A DNA stretch of 64,000 nucleotides, from positions 2,914,001 to 2,978,000 of the forward strand of contig JAHCVI010000003.1 of NCBI GenBank assembly GCA_019096155.1, read 5' to 3'. The notes under the pieces were generated by a model that made no database searches, had not been told where the DNA came from, and was given only the letters and a program-made list of their open reading frames with translations. This document shows positions 32,334 through 42,510 of the stretch, piece by piece (within the stretch, counting starts at the first letter, position 1; each line of letters starts with the position of its first letter). This DNA is from Staphylotrichum longicolle. Lineage: Eukaryota > Ascomycota > Sordariomycetes > Sordariales > Chaetomiaceae. The position numbers and the translations under genes are program-made.

Positions 32334-35300
32334 ATGGACGACTATCTGGATAGTCCCATGGACGCGGACGACGTCTTCCCCTGCAAAGGGTGCGGCGAGG
32401 TAGGTTTTTAGCACACTTGGCACGTCTTTCGGCCCATTCTGACCCTTCATGCCACAGATCCTCGAGGAAGGCAAGGCCTTCGAACTTGGTATGTCGAACA
32501 TGCAAACAAGACTGCACGACCTCGACGGGAGTGGTTGTGGTATCGTGTACTAACGAACTCGTAGCCGGGAACCGATGGCATCTCGACTGCTTCCGCTGCA
32601 ACACCTGCAACACACTACTCGACTCGGACGCGAACCTGCTCCTGCTTGGCGATGGCTCGCTCATCTGCAACAACTGTACCTACAGCTGCAGCGCCTGTGG
32701 GAACAAGATCGAGGACCTTGCCATCTTGACAGGCGACCAGGCTTTCTGCGCAACCTGCTTCCGCTGTAGGAACTGCAAGAGGAAGATTGAAAACCTGCGC
32801 TACGCCCGGACATCCCACGGCATCTTCTGCATGAACTGCCACGAGTCGCTGATGGCGAGACGGCGGAAGAAATCGAAGGCGGCTGCACAGGCCAAGCAAA
32901 GAGAGAAAGATGCCTCTCCCATGATCACAGACAAATCGCTGCCCGCGTTGCCGCCCAACGCTGTACCTCCGATTGCGTTTTCTACCGAACATGTGACCCC
33001 CGACTCCGATACGCCGACTGAGCTATCTCCGCGACCGCGCGCTGCCTATGGAATGAATGAGCCTTCCTCCCGCAGCAGCTCGAGGCCTGATCGCTCCCCT
33101 GATCGGTCTCAGGAGCCTGCCAAAGAAACATCCCTTGCACCATCTGCCCCGAGCTACAGGAACAACCGAAACTCGGCCATATTTGCCGGAGATCTGAATA
33201 GTGGCGACTCCGAGGGCGGTTTCTACATTCCCGTCGCGCTCGATCCTAGCCCAGCACCGGCACTGACACCACAATCGATGTCTGACGCCTTTTCCGAGTC
33301 GAGCAGGAGGAACAAGGACAGGGACTACTTCAGCGTACCCAAGCCCGCTCAGAGGACCGAGTCTCAGGCCTCTACACCGCACATTGCGTTTCAAGAAAAG
33401 GGAAGGCAGCCGTCGTCGGAGTATGAGGTTCCCCAGTCCGACCGGCCCGCCCGAAAGCTCTCTAAGAGGAATGGGAATGCCAAGGCCTCACCTGCCGTTG
33501 AGGATGCGAAAGCTTCGAGCACGAAGACGCAACCCACCGAGGAGTTCAAGCTGCAGGACGCCCCGAAGAGCAAGAGGATGGGTAACTCCAGGAGCAACTC
33601 GTTGTCCAGCACATCCTTGGACGTGCCCGTTCCCGCCAAAGCACCTCCGGCCCCGCCGCGAAATCGGGAGGCTCTCGCTAATGCGACAAACACGGACTCT
33701 CCTCGCCAGCCGTCGCCAGGAGACAGGGTACCTCCGCCGAGACCCCCTCAAGACTCTCGGCGGAGAGATGACGATGCCGTTCGGCCTTCATTTGAATCAA
33801 TAACGTCAGGTCGTTCAGAAGCGCCTGCTCCGCCCACTATCACCAGGAAGGAGGTTCCCCAGAGTCAGTCGCGAAATGGTGAATTAGTGGTGCCGGGATA
33901 CACAGGTGGAAAGCCGGATCCGTTGACGAGATCGAAATCCGCGAACGGCAATGACTTGGTTTCGCAGCCACGCCCAGCCCTGCCTGAGACAAAGTTGAGC
34001 GACACATACATGCAGCCCAGGGCGCCACCTCAGCCTCCGTCTCAGGCCGCCAAGGACTCGACGACCTCAGTCAATGAGACTCCGGAACCAAAGGTGTCGC
34101 CCAAGCTACCGCGCTGGAGTTCGGGTGGGGACTTCACCATGGACGAAGATATGGCGAGGATACTGGGTACCGACGAGGGATCGTCATCGATCCTCCGGCG
34201 GGTGTCGAACGCTGTTCGACACGGCCGGAACAACAGCGCCGAGGTGGCCAACAACCACGTCAGGCTTGGCCATAGCAGGAGTGTGAGCGAGACGACTCGG
34301 GGCACGGCGTCTCCCCGCTGGCCGAGGACGCCGATCGCTGAGGACCCCCACGGTGCCTACGATATCAGCAGCCCTATATCGCTCTCGGGTGCTGGCCAGG
34401 AAGACTCGGCGCTACTGAAGCGGCAGCTGAGGAACTCGGAGCAGCGTGTCGCGGAGTTAGAACGCCAGTTCAACACGGAGAAAGACCTGAAGAGCCTGAA
34501 CAAGAAGCTCATCGAGAAGCGGAAGACGGTTTCCGTGCTTGACACCCAGACCGAGATCATGATCCGCCAAATCGAGGTGCTTGCTGGATACGTGGAGCGG
34601 GCCAAGAAGACCAACGAGCCCATTGACCCGGGCGAGCTTGAGGAATCCGCCATCAAGGAATTCGTGCAGAAGCTGGACAAGGTCAAGCAGAGTATGGCGG
34701 CCGCAATCGAGCAACTCCACGCCGAGCGGGACGAGCTGCTGGAGGAGAAGGCCCAGGCCATTGCGGACCGGGATCGAGCCCTACTCGAGTTTGAGCAGCT
34801 TTCGTCCAAAAATGCGCAGCTGGCCGATATGAACAACGACCTGACGCACCAGATCCAAGAGAGGTTCAAGCAGCAAATCAACAACGGCGAGATGCGGATG
34901 CCGCCCAATGGTCTGGGCATTTACGGCCACTCCAAGGGCGTCTCATCTGCATCGGTCAACCTGGATGCGGCGAGCCTGCAGACCGGAACGACCATGGTTG
35001 GGACCGACGTGGAGGAACCAGTCCTGGAGGGCCCCACCGTGGTTAACATCCGGAAGGGCCAGGTGAAGAAGTTCAACTGGAAGAAGGGCTCCAGCAAAGT
35101 GGCGCACAACATCTCCAAGGGCATCAACCGCGCGGCCGGCGCCTTCCAACAGCAGGAGCAGAACCGTCAGCATCCAGGCTTGTCGGGCGACAGCATCGGC
35201 CTGCCGTACAACATGACGGTCGCCCAGGTCGATTCCCCCGTCACCATGGGCCCGGCTCCGGGCGGGCCGAACCGGGGGGGTATCGAAAATCAGAACCCGC

Positions 35301-36196
35301 GACAGGGATTTGGCTTCTTTGGCAAGAAGCCCAACAACATGCCCAAGTCGACGTCGGTCAACAACGTCTCCAGCCCCGCCCCGGCGGCCGCGGAAGCGCC
35401 CAGCACGCTCTTCGGTTCCGACCTGGTGGAGCGGGCCGACTATGAGCGCCGCCAGATTCCCAGCGTCGTGACGCGCTGCATTGAGGAGGTGGAGCTGCGC
35501 GGCATGGATATCGAGGGCATCTACCGCAAGACGGGCGGCAACTCGTTGGTCAAGTCGATTCAAGAGGGCTTCGAAAAGATGGAGGACTATGACATTTCGG
35601 ACCCTGCGCTCGACATCACGGCCGTCACGAGCGTGCTGAAGCAGTATTTCCGCAAGCTGCCGAACCCGCTGCTCACGTTTGAGGTGTATGAGCGGGTGTT
35701 GGAGTCGAACAGTAAGACCACCCGAACCCCATCCCCCGTCCTAGACGCTCTTCGCACACGGGATGATCTTTTCTTTTTGCTTTCCTTTTGTTTGCTGACA
35801 CACGATCTCTAGTGCTCCAAAGCGAAAGCGAGCGCTGCGCCCACCTGCGCAAGACGATCAACCTCCTCCCGCCCAAACACCGTGACTGCCTCGAGTTCCT
35901 CATGTTCCACCTCGCCCGGGTGGCCAGCCGAGAGCGCGAGAACCTGGTACGTCCTTTTTCCTCGACCCGAATCTTTTGATTCAAACCCTTTTTTTTCCGA
36001 CGCGGAGACGATGAAACAGATGGGTGAGCTAACACTGAACGTCCTCCAGATGTCCCCCAAGAACCTGGCCGTCGTCTTTGCGCCCACCATCATGCGCGAC
36101 CACAGCCTCGAGAAGGAGATGACGGACATGCACGCCAAGAATGTGGCGGTGCAGTTCTTGATTGAGAATAGCCATGTGATCTTTGGGGAGTCGTGA
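32334..36196 (+). CDS. rga1: LIM-domain Rho GTPase-activating protein (Rga1-like), 1174 aa
   Basis: It stimulates GTP hydrolysis by a Rho-family GTPase, probably Cdc42 by analogy with yeast Rga1/Rga2, and so shapes polarity at hyphal tips and septa. Five exons: 32334-32399, 32458-32488, 32565-35711, 35813-35946 and 36050-36196. The first LIM domain starts at C17 (CKGCGEILEEG...GNRWHLDCFRC) and is split by two introns. The second runs from CSACGNKIEDL to IFCMNCHESL. A long Ser/Pro-rich linker follows, then a coiled coil at about 645-800 (ELERQFNTEKDL, QLHAERDELLEEKAQ). The RhoGAP domain (about 985-1170) has the arginine finger R1020 in IEGIYRKTGG, then KQYFRKLPNPLLTFE and NLAVVFAPTIMRD. The two-LIM/one-GAP order matches the Rga1 class and not the three-LIM Lrg1 class. 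It converges on fyv7. Confidence 0.92.
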
Positions 36197-36961
36197 GAAA
36201 CGAAAAGGGGGCGCGTGGGGTGCAGACAGAGATGGTGCAAGAAGTGTGTGTGGCTGGTGTGGTGTGGTTGGTTGTCCAGAAATGCTTTTTTTTGTTTGGT
36301 GATGAGTTCGGTCGTGTTTGTTCGTTGTATATACCACTTTGAGCTTGTCGTTTCTGTTCAGAGAGAGGCAGAGAGAGGAAGGAGGGTCATATCTGGTGAC
36401 GGTGGTCGCTGGGCAGTTGGTTCCTGTCCCCTGGAATGGGGTGGGTGTGTGGTATTTTGTCGACCGTGTTTGGCCCGGCATTTGAGCGAGAAACGTCCCT
36501 TGGCTTTTGTTTTGCTTTGCTTCGTTCTTGGCTTGCGAAATGCTTCGATTCCCCCCGTTTTCTTTGCGTCTGTGTGGGATGAATGGAATGAGAAGACTTG
36601 CTTTCGAGGTTGATGATACCTGGTTGTGCTTTTCGGGGGGGCAGGACAGACGGTGGGATTCAGTTTGATAAGGAAGAGAAGAAGGGGGGTTGGGAGACTC
36701 CGGTATGCTAGGTCAACGCTGATGATGATGAGTGTACTCTCTGTGCCCTCTCCTGGTCCGGCATCGTATATGGTTTGGTGAGAAGTTGGGAGATGAAGTA
36801 CACGTCCAGATGCGGTTTCTCATTTTGATTCAGTCTTTCGGAATCAACAGACGCTTTTTTCTTTTTGCCGTCATCCCCGTTCATTCAACTCAGGGGGGGG
36901 CCGGTCGGGGGTATCATAAGTCCTCTCTGTACACAACCAACTCCTCACCAATTCAGCCCAA
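36197..36961. other. Convergent intergenic region (LIM-RhoGAP / fyv7)
   Basis: About 765 bases, T/G-rich on the plus strand just after the RhoGAP stop, as expected for 3' UTRs. No gene is seen. Confidence 0.5.
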
Positions 36962-37689
36962 TCAACTCTCCCCCATCATCTTCTTCACCCTCTCCAGCAA
37001 AAGCTTGCTCTCGCGCCCGACCTTCCTCTTCCCGTCCCGCCCAGGCTCCTTGGCCTTGGCCATGGCCTTGCGATAGCGCTCCCGCTCGGCGATGGCGCGC
37101 TCCCTCTCCTGCTGCCGGCGGGCGAACTCGGCGGCGCGCTCCTCGGCCTTTTTCTTGGCCTGTTCGGCGGCGGCGAGCTCCTTGTTGTAGTAGTCTGGCC
37201 GTTGTTTCCGCGGCCGGCGCTCGCGACGTTCTCGTTGTGGTCGAGGGGAGGTCGGGTTGGCCGGGTCGGTCTCGGCGTTGGGGGCGTCGAGCATGGCTTG
37301 TCGCTCGGGATGGAGTGCTACGAGCGCAGCAGCGGGGGCAGGTGCGGAGGAGGGGGTGGCCTCGTCGTCGCCTTGCTCGGGGTGGGGTTGTAAGGTTGGT
37401 GGCGGAGCGGTGGCCTGGTGTTCGGCTTTGATCTTGGCGTATTGCTTCTTTACTTTGGCTTTGGTGATGAGGTCTTTCTTGATCTTGGTGACTGCATGCA
37501 TCAAGTTAGAGACGATGTAACAACCAAGCAGGGGGTGTTGTTGAACGTCAAGTGGTTACCTTTGCGACGCCATGCACCGTCAGGGAGATTCTCGGGTCCG
37601 ACGCGAAATCCATGCTTCGCCTTCTTTGGGGCAGGCACGTCCCCGGCCTCAGGCTGGGCGCCTTCCTCGCGAGCGCGCTTAGCAGGCAT
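36962..37689 (-). CDS. fyv7: rRNA-processing protein Fyv7, 219 aa
   Basis: Fyv7 is a nucleolar factor needed for pre-40S rRNA processing. Two exons: 37689-37560 and 37491-36962, with the split codon giving Val in RRKVTKIKKDLI. The N-terminus MPAKRAREEG and PAPKKAKHGFRVGPENLPDG is followed by the family core KIKKDLITKAKVKKQYAKIK. The C-terminal half is a long charged helix (AAEQAKKKAEERAAEFARRQ, ERERAIAERERYRKAMAKAK) ending RESKLLLERVKKMMGES, the pattern of the Fyv7/TAP26 family. The middle is Ala/Pro-rich and probably disordered. High Lys/Arg content fits an RNA-associated nucleolar protein. Divergent from the Atos-family gene across 1.74 kb. Confidence 0.88.
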
Positions 37690-39430
37690 CGTTGGTTGTG
37701 TACTCTGAACGAAGCAATGCGTCCCTTGGTGGTGTTGAAGCGAAAGATTGAATGTCCATATTTTTTTGGCTGCCCTCTCTGCGATAAGGATTCCGACCCG
37801 TTATCACTTTGGGCGGTCAGAGAGCCCAGAACGCTAGACGACCCCACCAGCCGCTGCAGGTGGGGCACAGACAAGGGGTCTTCGGCAACGTCCTCTCCAC
37901 TTGTTTCGATTCCATCTTCAATGAATTAATGTCATTATCACCCATTCATCACTCGACATCGACAGCAAGACAGACGTGACGGGCCGATACAATCTCATTT
38001 GCGACTCTATCTTCACAGCAGTTATCAGATTTCTAGTCAGCTTTTTCTCCCTCAACCCCACAAGTATCACTCTCCGCCCACTTTGGATCTAGCATTTCCT
38101 TATGAACGCATTCCCGGCACTTTGGACAAGTTGAATGATGAGTCGGGTCGAGACCGAGCTGAAAGCGTGATTCTTGTTCGAAATGAAGGCTTTTGCTAGG
38201 TGATTTCAAGGATAGGGAGGACCAGGCGGTGTTCATCTCGATGTCCAGGCTTTCTTATTGCTGGGTATTTTACAAGGTAACGTCCCTTAATTACACGGGC
38301 GGTCGTTCACCGAGCTGGGGCTTGGGAGCAGTGATGACGCATCTTGGCCTCGTGCCACAGGGGATTGGCATCGACACACCGACTTCGCACTTGGCGTCGC
38401 GATAATGCACGCAGCTGTCATAGAATGCTGTCTCGCATCTTTGCCGAGCCTCATAAAAATGCCTTGTTTGGGTCGCTCTGAGTTCAGTCTGTAATTATAT
38501 CCTCTATTTCAGGTTACCTTGGTACCTAATCTGTAGGTAACGGAATTGCCCAGATCCAGATCCAGATTCAAATCGGTCACCCAGAGCCACCTCATTCATA
38601 CTGTGCGGAGCAGTGGCACACGGGCATTCGTCCCGCTAAACCATGGGTGGTCCACCCCCAAACGAGCGCTGTCCCTTCAGGTCAAATGCGGCCACTGTCG
38701 ACCAGTCATCCCGCAACACCCTTTGATCTCTTTCCCATGACAAGCCATTCACCCAGAGGGCCGTTTTGCATGCTCCAGACGCCCGAGACAGCACCTGTGC
38801 CCATTTACCCATCTCTGCCCAACTGCACTAGCGCGCAGCCCATGGGTGACGTGTTTTAACACCTAAGCACCTGCTGTACCTACTATTCCCGGGGTGCAAC
38901 TGGGAAGTTGCCGTCTTTGTTTCATCCATCGACCCTTTCTCCAGGGCCGTCGGGACCTTGAGGGTCCTGGGGTCCTCGTGTGACTTTGTCTGTGCCTGCT
39001 CCTCCCACAAACACCCGACACGCCACTCGCACACGGCAATCGCAACCATTTTTGCTGGACGTGTCAAAAGGAAAACGCGGATCCGTAAAAGTCCTGTCGT
39101 TGCAGCAGCTGCACCCAACTGCACCCAACCCAACACCAAGCGGACAGGCACCTCGGCAGGTTGAGCGAGACACCTTCACCAGGTCAGGTCCCGAGGTTTG
39201 AGGTTGGCGAACTGGAGCCCTGTGCGGTCCCCGCTATGAGGTATGGCCGACTCGAATGACATAAGGTGACGGATCTCGTGCTCGACTCATCCGCCCTGCT
39301 TCCCCACGACACCATCCAACTACGACCCGAACGCCGCCTTTGTCCCCGGTAGCATCCTCTCTCCAAGCCGGCCCGTTTCGGCTTCAGCGGCCCGGCTTGG
39401 AGCCCACACCCTATACTCTCATATCTCAAG
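37690..39430. other. Divergent promoter region between fyv7 and the Atos-family gene
   Basis: About 1.74 kb without a supported gene. It should contain both promoters. The sequence is of mixed composition and I recognise no repeat or RNA gene. Confidence 0.5.
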
Positions 39431-41776
39431 ATGCCCATGTTCAACGAGGAGGACGATCTTGGGCGGAGGAAGTCGACGGATTCCGCCTTGGGCTATCCTG
39501 ACTCCGCCCCGATCGCAATCCAGACCCTGCAAGGAGTGGAAAGATGGTTCGCCCGCCGCCTCTCAGAAGAGAGCATCCGGACCGACCTGTGTGAAGGGCT
39601 CCTGCCCGACAGCCCCCCGAGACCCGTTACGCCTCAGCAGCCTGTCCCACAAGCTGTCTGTGACAGGGCCGAGCTCATCGAGAGGCTGAAGAGAGGCGAG
39701 AGCCCGACTTGGATCCCGAACCGGCATGTAAGTCATGAGTACTGACCGGGTCCGGCTCCAGCGTTGTAGTTGACCAACGTGCAGCTTGAGTCTTTGTTTC
39801 ACCAAACCAAAGCCGCTTCGCCGCCCAGGACGCCCAAGCAAACAGACCTGAACTCATCCAGCTTGTTGCCTGCTCCTACCATCACCCCCGAGAAGCAAGA
39901 CGCCTCAGTGGGTCAGCAGGACACCGACTCTTCGTTGCAACAGGGACTGAGCATCGAGCGTCCACGATCAGCACTTCATAGTGGCAACTTCACCCCAGTT
40001 GAACTGTCCCCAAGCGTTGCGGAAACTGGTCATGACGACCACGATGAGAGTGGAGGTCACTTCCGCGCAGCCCGGGACCTGTGGATGAGCACATCTCCAC
40101 CGAGGGACTTCACGCCTTTCAGCTTCACCCAGGGCGCGGCGAGCTACAGAAGAGAGGCATTCAAGTCTGCCGGTCCTTCTTCCTTGAGCTCTTCACTCTC
40201 ATCGAACTTTGTCTACCAGCCGCCAACGAGTCCTCTTGTGCAGTCAGAAGTCAATGAAGACCTTGATTTGACATTACCCTTACACAGCTTCAACATCGAC
40301 GCCAACAGCCCTCGAAATACCCGGCGCCATACCCTCAACTTCAGCCACTCTCCCTTCTCCAACGCCGCCAGCCACAGACAGTCATCTCTCCGACGAGAGA
40401 GCACCCACCCGTACCAAGCGCACCAGCCCCGTCGATCCCTCAACTCGACACCGAACTTCCCCTTCACAGGGACTTCGCCACAGACGCCCGCGTTCTTCCG
40501 ATCCCGCCGGCCATCGATTGGCTCCGAGGCCTCACCTTTGCAGCATGCTTCCATGGTGGGATCCTACGAGGAGAGCATCCTCAGAGGCCGCATGTCGACC
40601 ACGCCTTCCAAACCACTCGAATTTAATGCGCAGATCGGAGTCCTAGGGCTTGGGAAGTGCAAAGCGAGCCTCCGTTGCCCGGCCCACGTGACACTGCCAT
40701 TCTCAGCCGTCTTCTACAACTACGCCAGTACCTCTTCGGGGAGAAGCAAAATGGAAGACGGTCCAAGTCCTTATGTCGGACAGATCGATCTCGAGAATGG
40801 ACTGCCCAACCCTGAAGAAGGCCAGCGCGCTAAGAGGAAACTGCACTCCCGTTATCAAGATCTCAAGGATGCCGCAGAAGAAGGGCCTCCTACCCACGAG
40901 AGTCCAGTCGATACCTCCGAGGGCGACAGTGTCCACAAGAACACCAAAATCAAACGACCCTCCCGAACGCCCAAGGCGCCTCCTGGCGGCGGCTACCGCA
41001 TTCCCGAAAAGGGGCAGCTTCAAATCATCATTAAAAACCCAAATAAGACCGCTGTCAAGCTCTTCCTAATACCATACGATCTAGCTGGCATGGAGTCAGG
41101 CACCAAGACCTTCATCCGCCAGCGCAGCTACTCGGCCGGGCCCATCATCGAAGCCGAGGGACCCGCCACCAACGACGGTCCCGCCCCGGGTGCAGACCGC
41201 CCTACCCTGCGCTACCTTATCCACCTGCACATCTGCTGTCCCTCCAAGGGCCGCTACTACCTGTACAAGTCCATCCGCGTGGTCTTTGCCAACCGCGTCC
41301 CCGACGGCAAAGAGCGGCTCCGCAACGAGGTGACCTACCCCGACCCACGCTTCACCCCCTACAAGCCGACACGCGTGATGCACCCACCCCCGCTGGGCGG
41401 CAGCGGCCATGTTGCGGGCCCTGCCATCAACAGCAGCACACCCGCCAGCGCCTCTCTGGCCGCAGAGCGGGCCTTCCGTCGGCGCAGCGTCGGCTTCCAC
41501 GGCCATCACCTCCACCAGTCCCCCCTCCACCACCATTATTACCATCACCAGTCCCAGCGGCCGCCAGACGCACACTTCAGCCCGGCACTGCTACCCACCA
41601 CGCCCGCCACCCTGCCTGACAACCAAGAACCAGAAGAACCCAACTCCGATCTGCTGGCGACAACGACAACGACAACAACAGCAACAACAGCAATGCCAGC
41701 ACCGATGACAGGCATAGAAATGACCAGCTCCTCCACAACCACCACCACTACAAACACCACCCCTTTGCGACTCTGA
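39431..41776 (+). CDS. Atos/DUF4210 (meiotic chromosome segregation-like) protein, 767 aa as read
   Basis: Two exons, 39431-39727 and 39770-41776, joined at GCAT|GTAAGT...TTGTAG in phase 0. The family comprises animal Atos/FAM214 proteins and fungal members linked to meiotic chromosome segregation. The first conserved block (about residues 363-418) is SYEESILRGRMSTTPSKPL followed by FNAQIGVLGLGKCKASLRCP. The second (about 507-632) is GYRIPEKGQLQIIIKNPNKT, LFLIPYDLAGMESGTKTFIR, LRYLIHLHICCPSKGRYYLY and NEVTYPDPRFTPYKP. Between and before these it is Ser/Pro-rich. The frame given ends in a Thr run (ATTTTTTTATTA) and an unconvincing TPLRL stop. Another frame continues to 41925 with a more natural C-terminus (see findings), so the true 3' end is uncertain. 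Probable nuclear regulator; the molecular role is unknown. Confidence 0.86.
41656..41692 (+). repeat. ACA/ACG-rich microsatellite in the Atos-family gene
   Basis: A short imperfect repeat of ACAACG and ACA units, coding Thr in the annotated frame and Asn/Asp in the alternative frame. It lies where the coding signal appears to change frame, so replication slippage or a base-call error is a reasonable suspicion. Confidence 0.75.
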
Positions 41777-41925
41777 CCGCCACACCCACCCCAAACACCT
41801 ACGACAAGCTCAACAGAGGCGACGTCGGCTACGGCGGCGGCGCCGTCCCCGAGAGCCTGCTGTCCCAGAGGCTCCGCTCCCTGGGCGTGCAGCCACGCCA
41901 TCAGGCGGCCAGGGGGACCGTCTAG

Positions 41926-42510
41926 GGGAGAGGTCTATGATTCATCTAATCGGCTGTGTATCGCAAAATGGGTGCCCGTATCATGATGCTGGGCATCGGG
42001 GCGCTGGGAATGGCCAAGGACAAAAACAAGGAGTGTACGAACTGCATGTGAGTTAGATGAGGGAGTGGGATTTGTATGATGGTGCTACTAGGGGTCGGGA
42101 CAGGATGAGGGCCTTTGCAAGGCGTCGCGAAGTTGGACTACCAAGGTCTTTTGTTATATCGCATCTTCACAAGTCAGGAGCCATGTCGTGGTGCACCATG
42201 TGGACAACTGGATATCGCCCCAGCGAAACACATACATACAAATCAGTCCAAGTCAAAAATGAATTGGTCAACTGCAAGATATCATTTCTACGTTACTACA
42301 AACAGGCCGAGCGCAATGTGGCAAGGGAGCTTTGGTGCCAGTGACACTCTATGGGGTTTGTTTTCCACCGCCGCCCTCCCTCCTGTTTTTTCCTTTTGCT
42401 TCCATGGTCCTGAAACCCGTCAGCCGCCAAGAACAACCTCCTCGGCGACTCGGCTCTTATGACGCTGAGGGCACGGAGCACCGAGTTAGACGCCAATTGG
42501 CAGGCGCTGT
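41926..42510. other. Convergent intergenic region (Atos-family gene / EF-2)
   Basis: About 585 bases of presumed 3' UTRs. No gene is seen. Confidence 0.5.
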
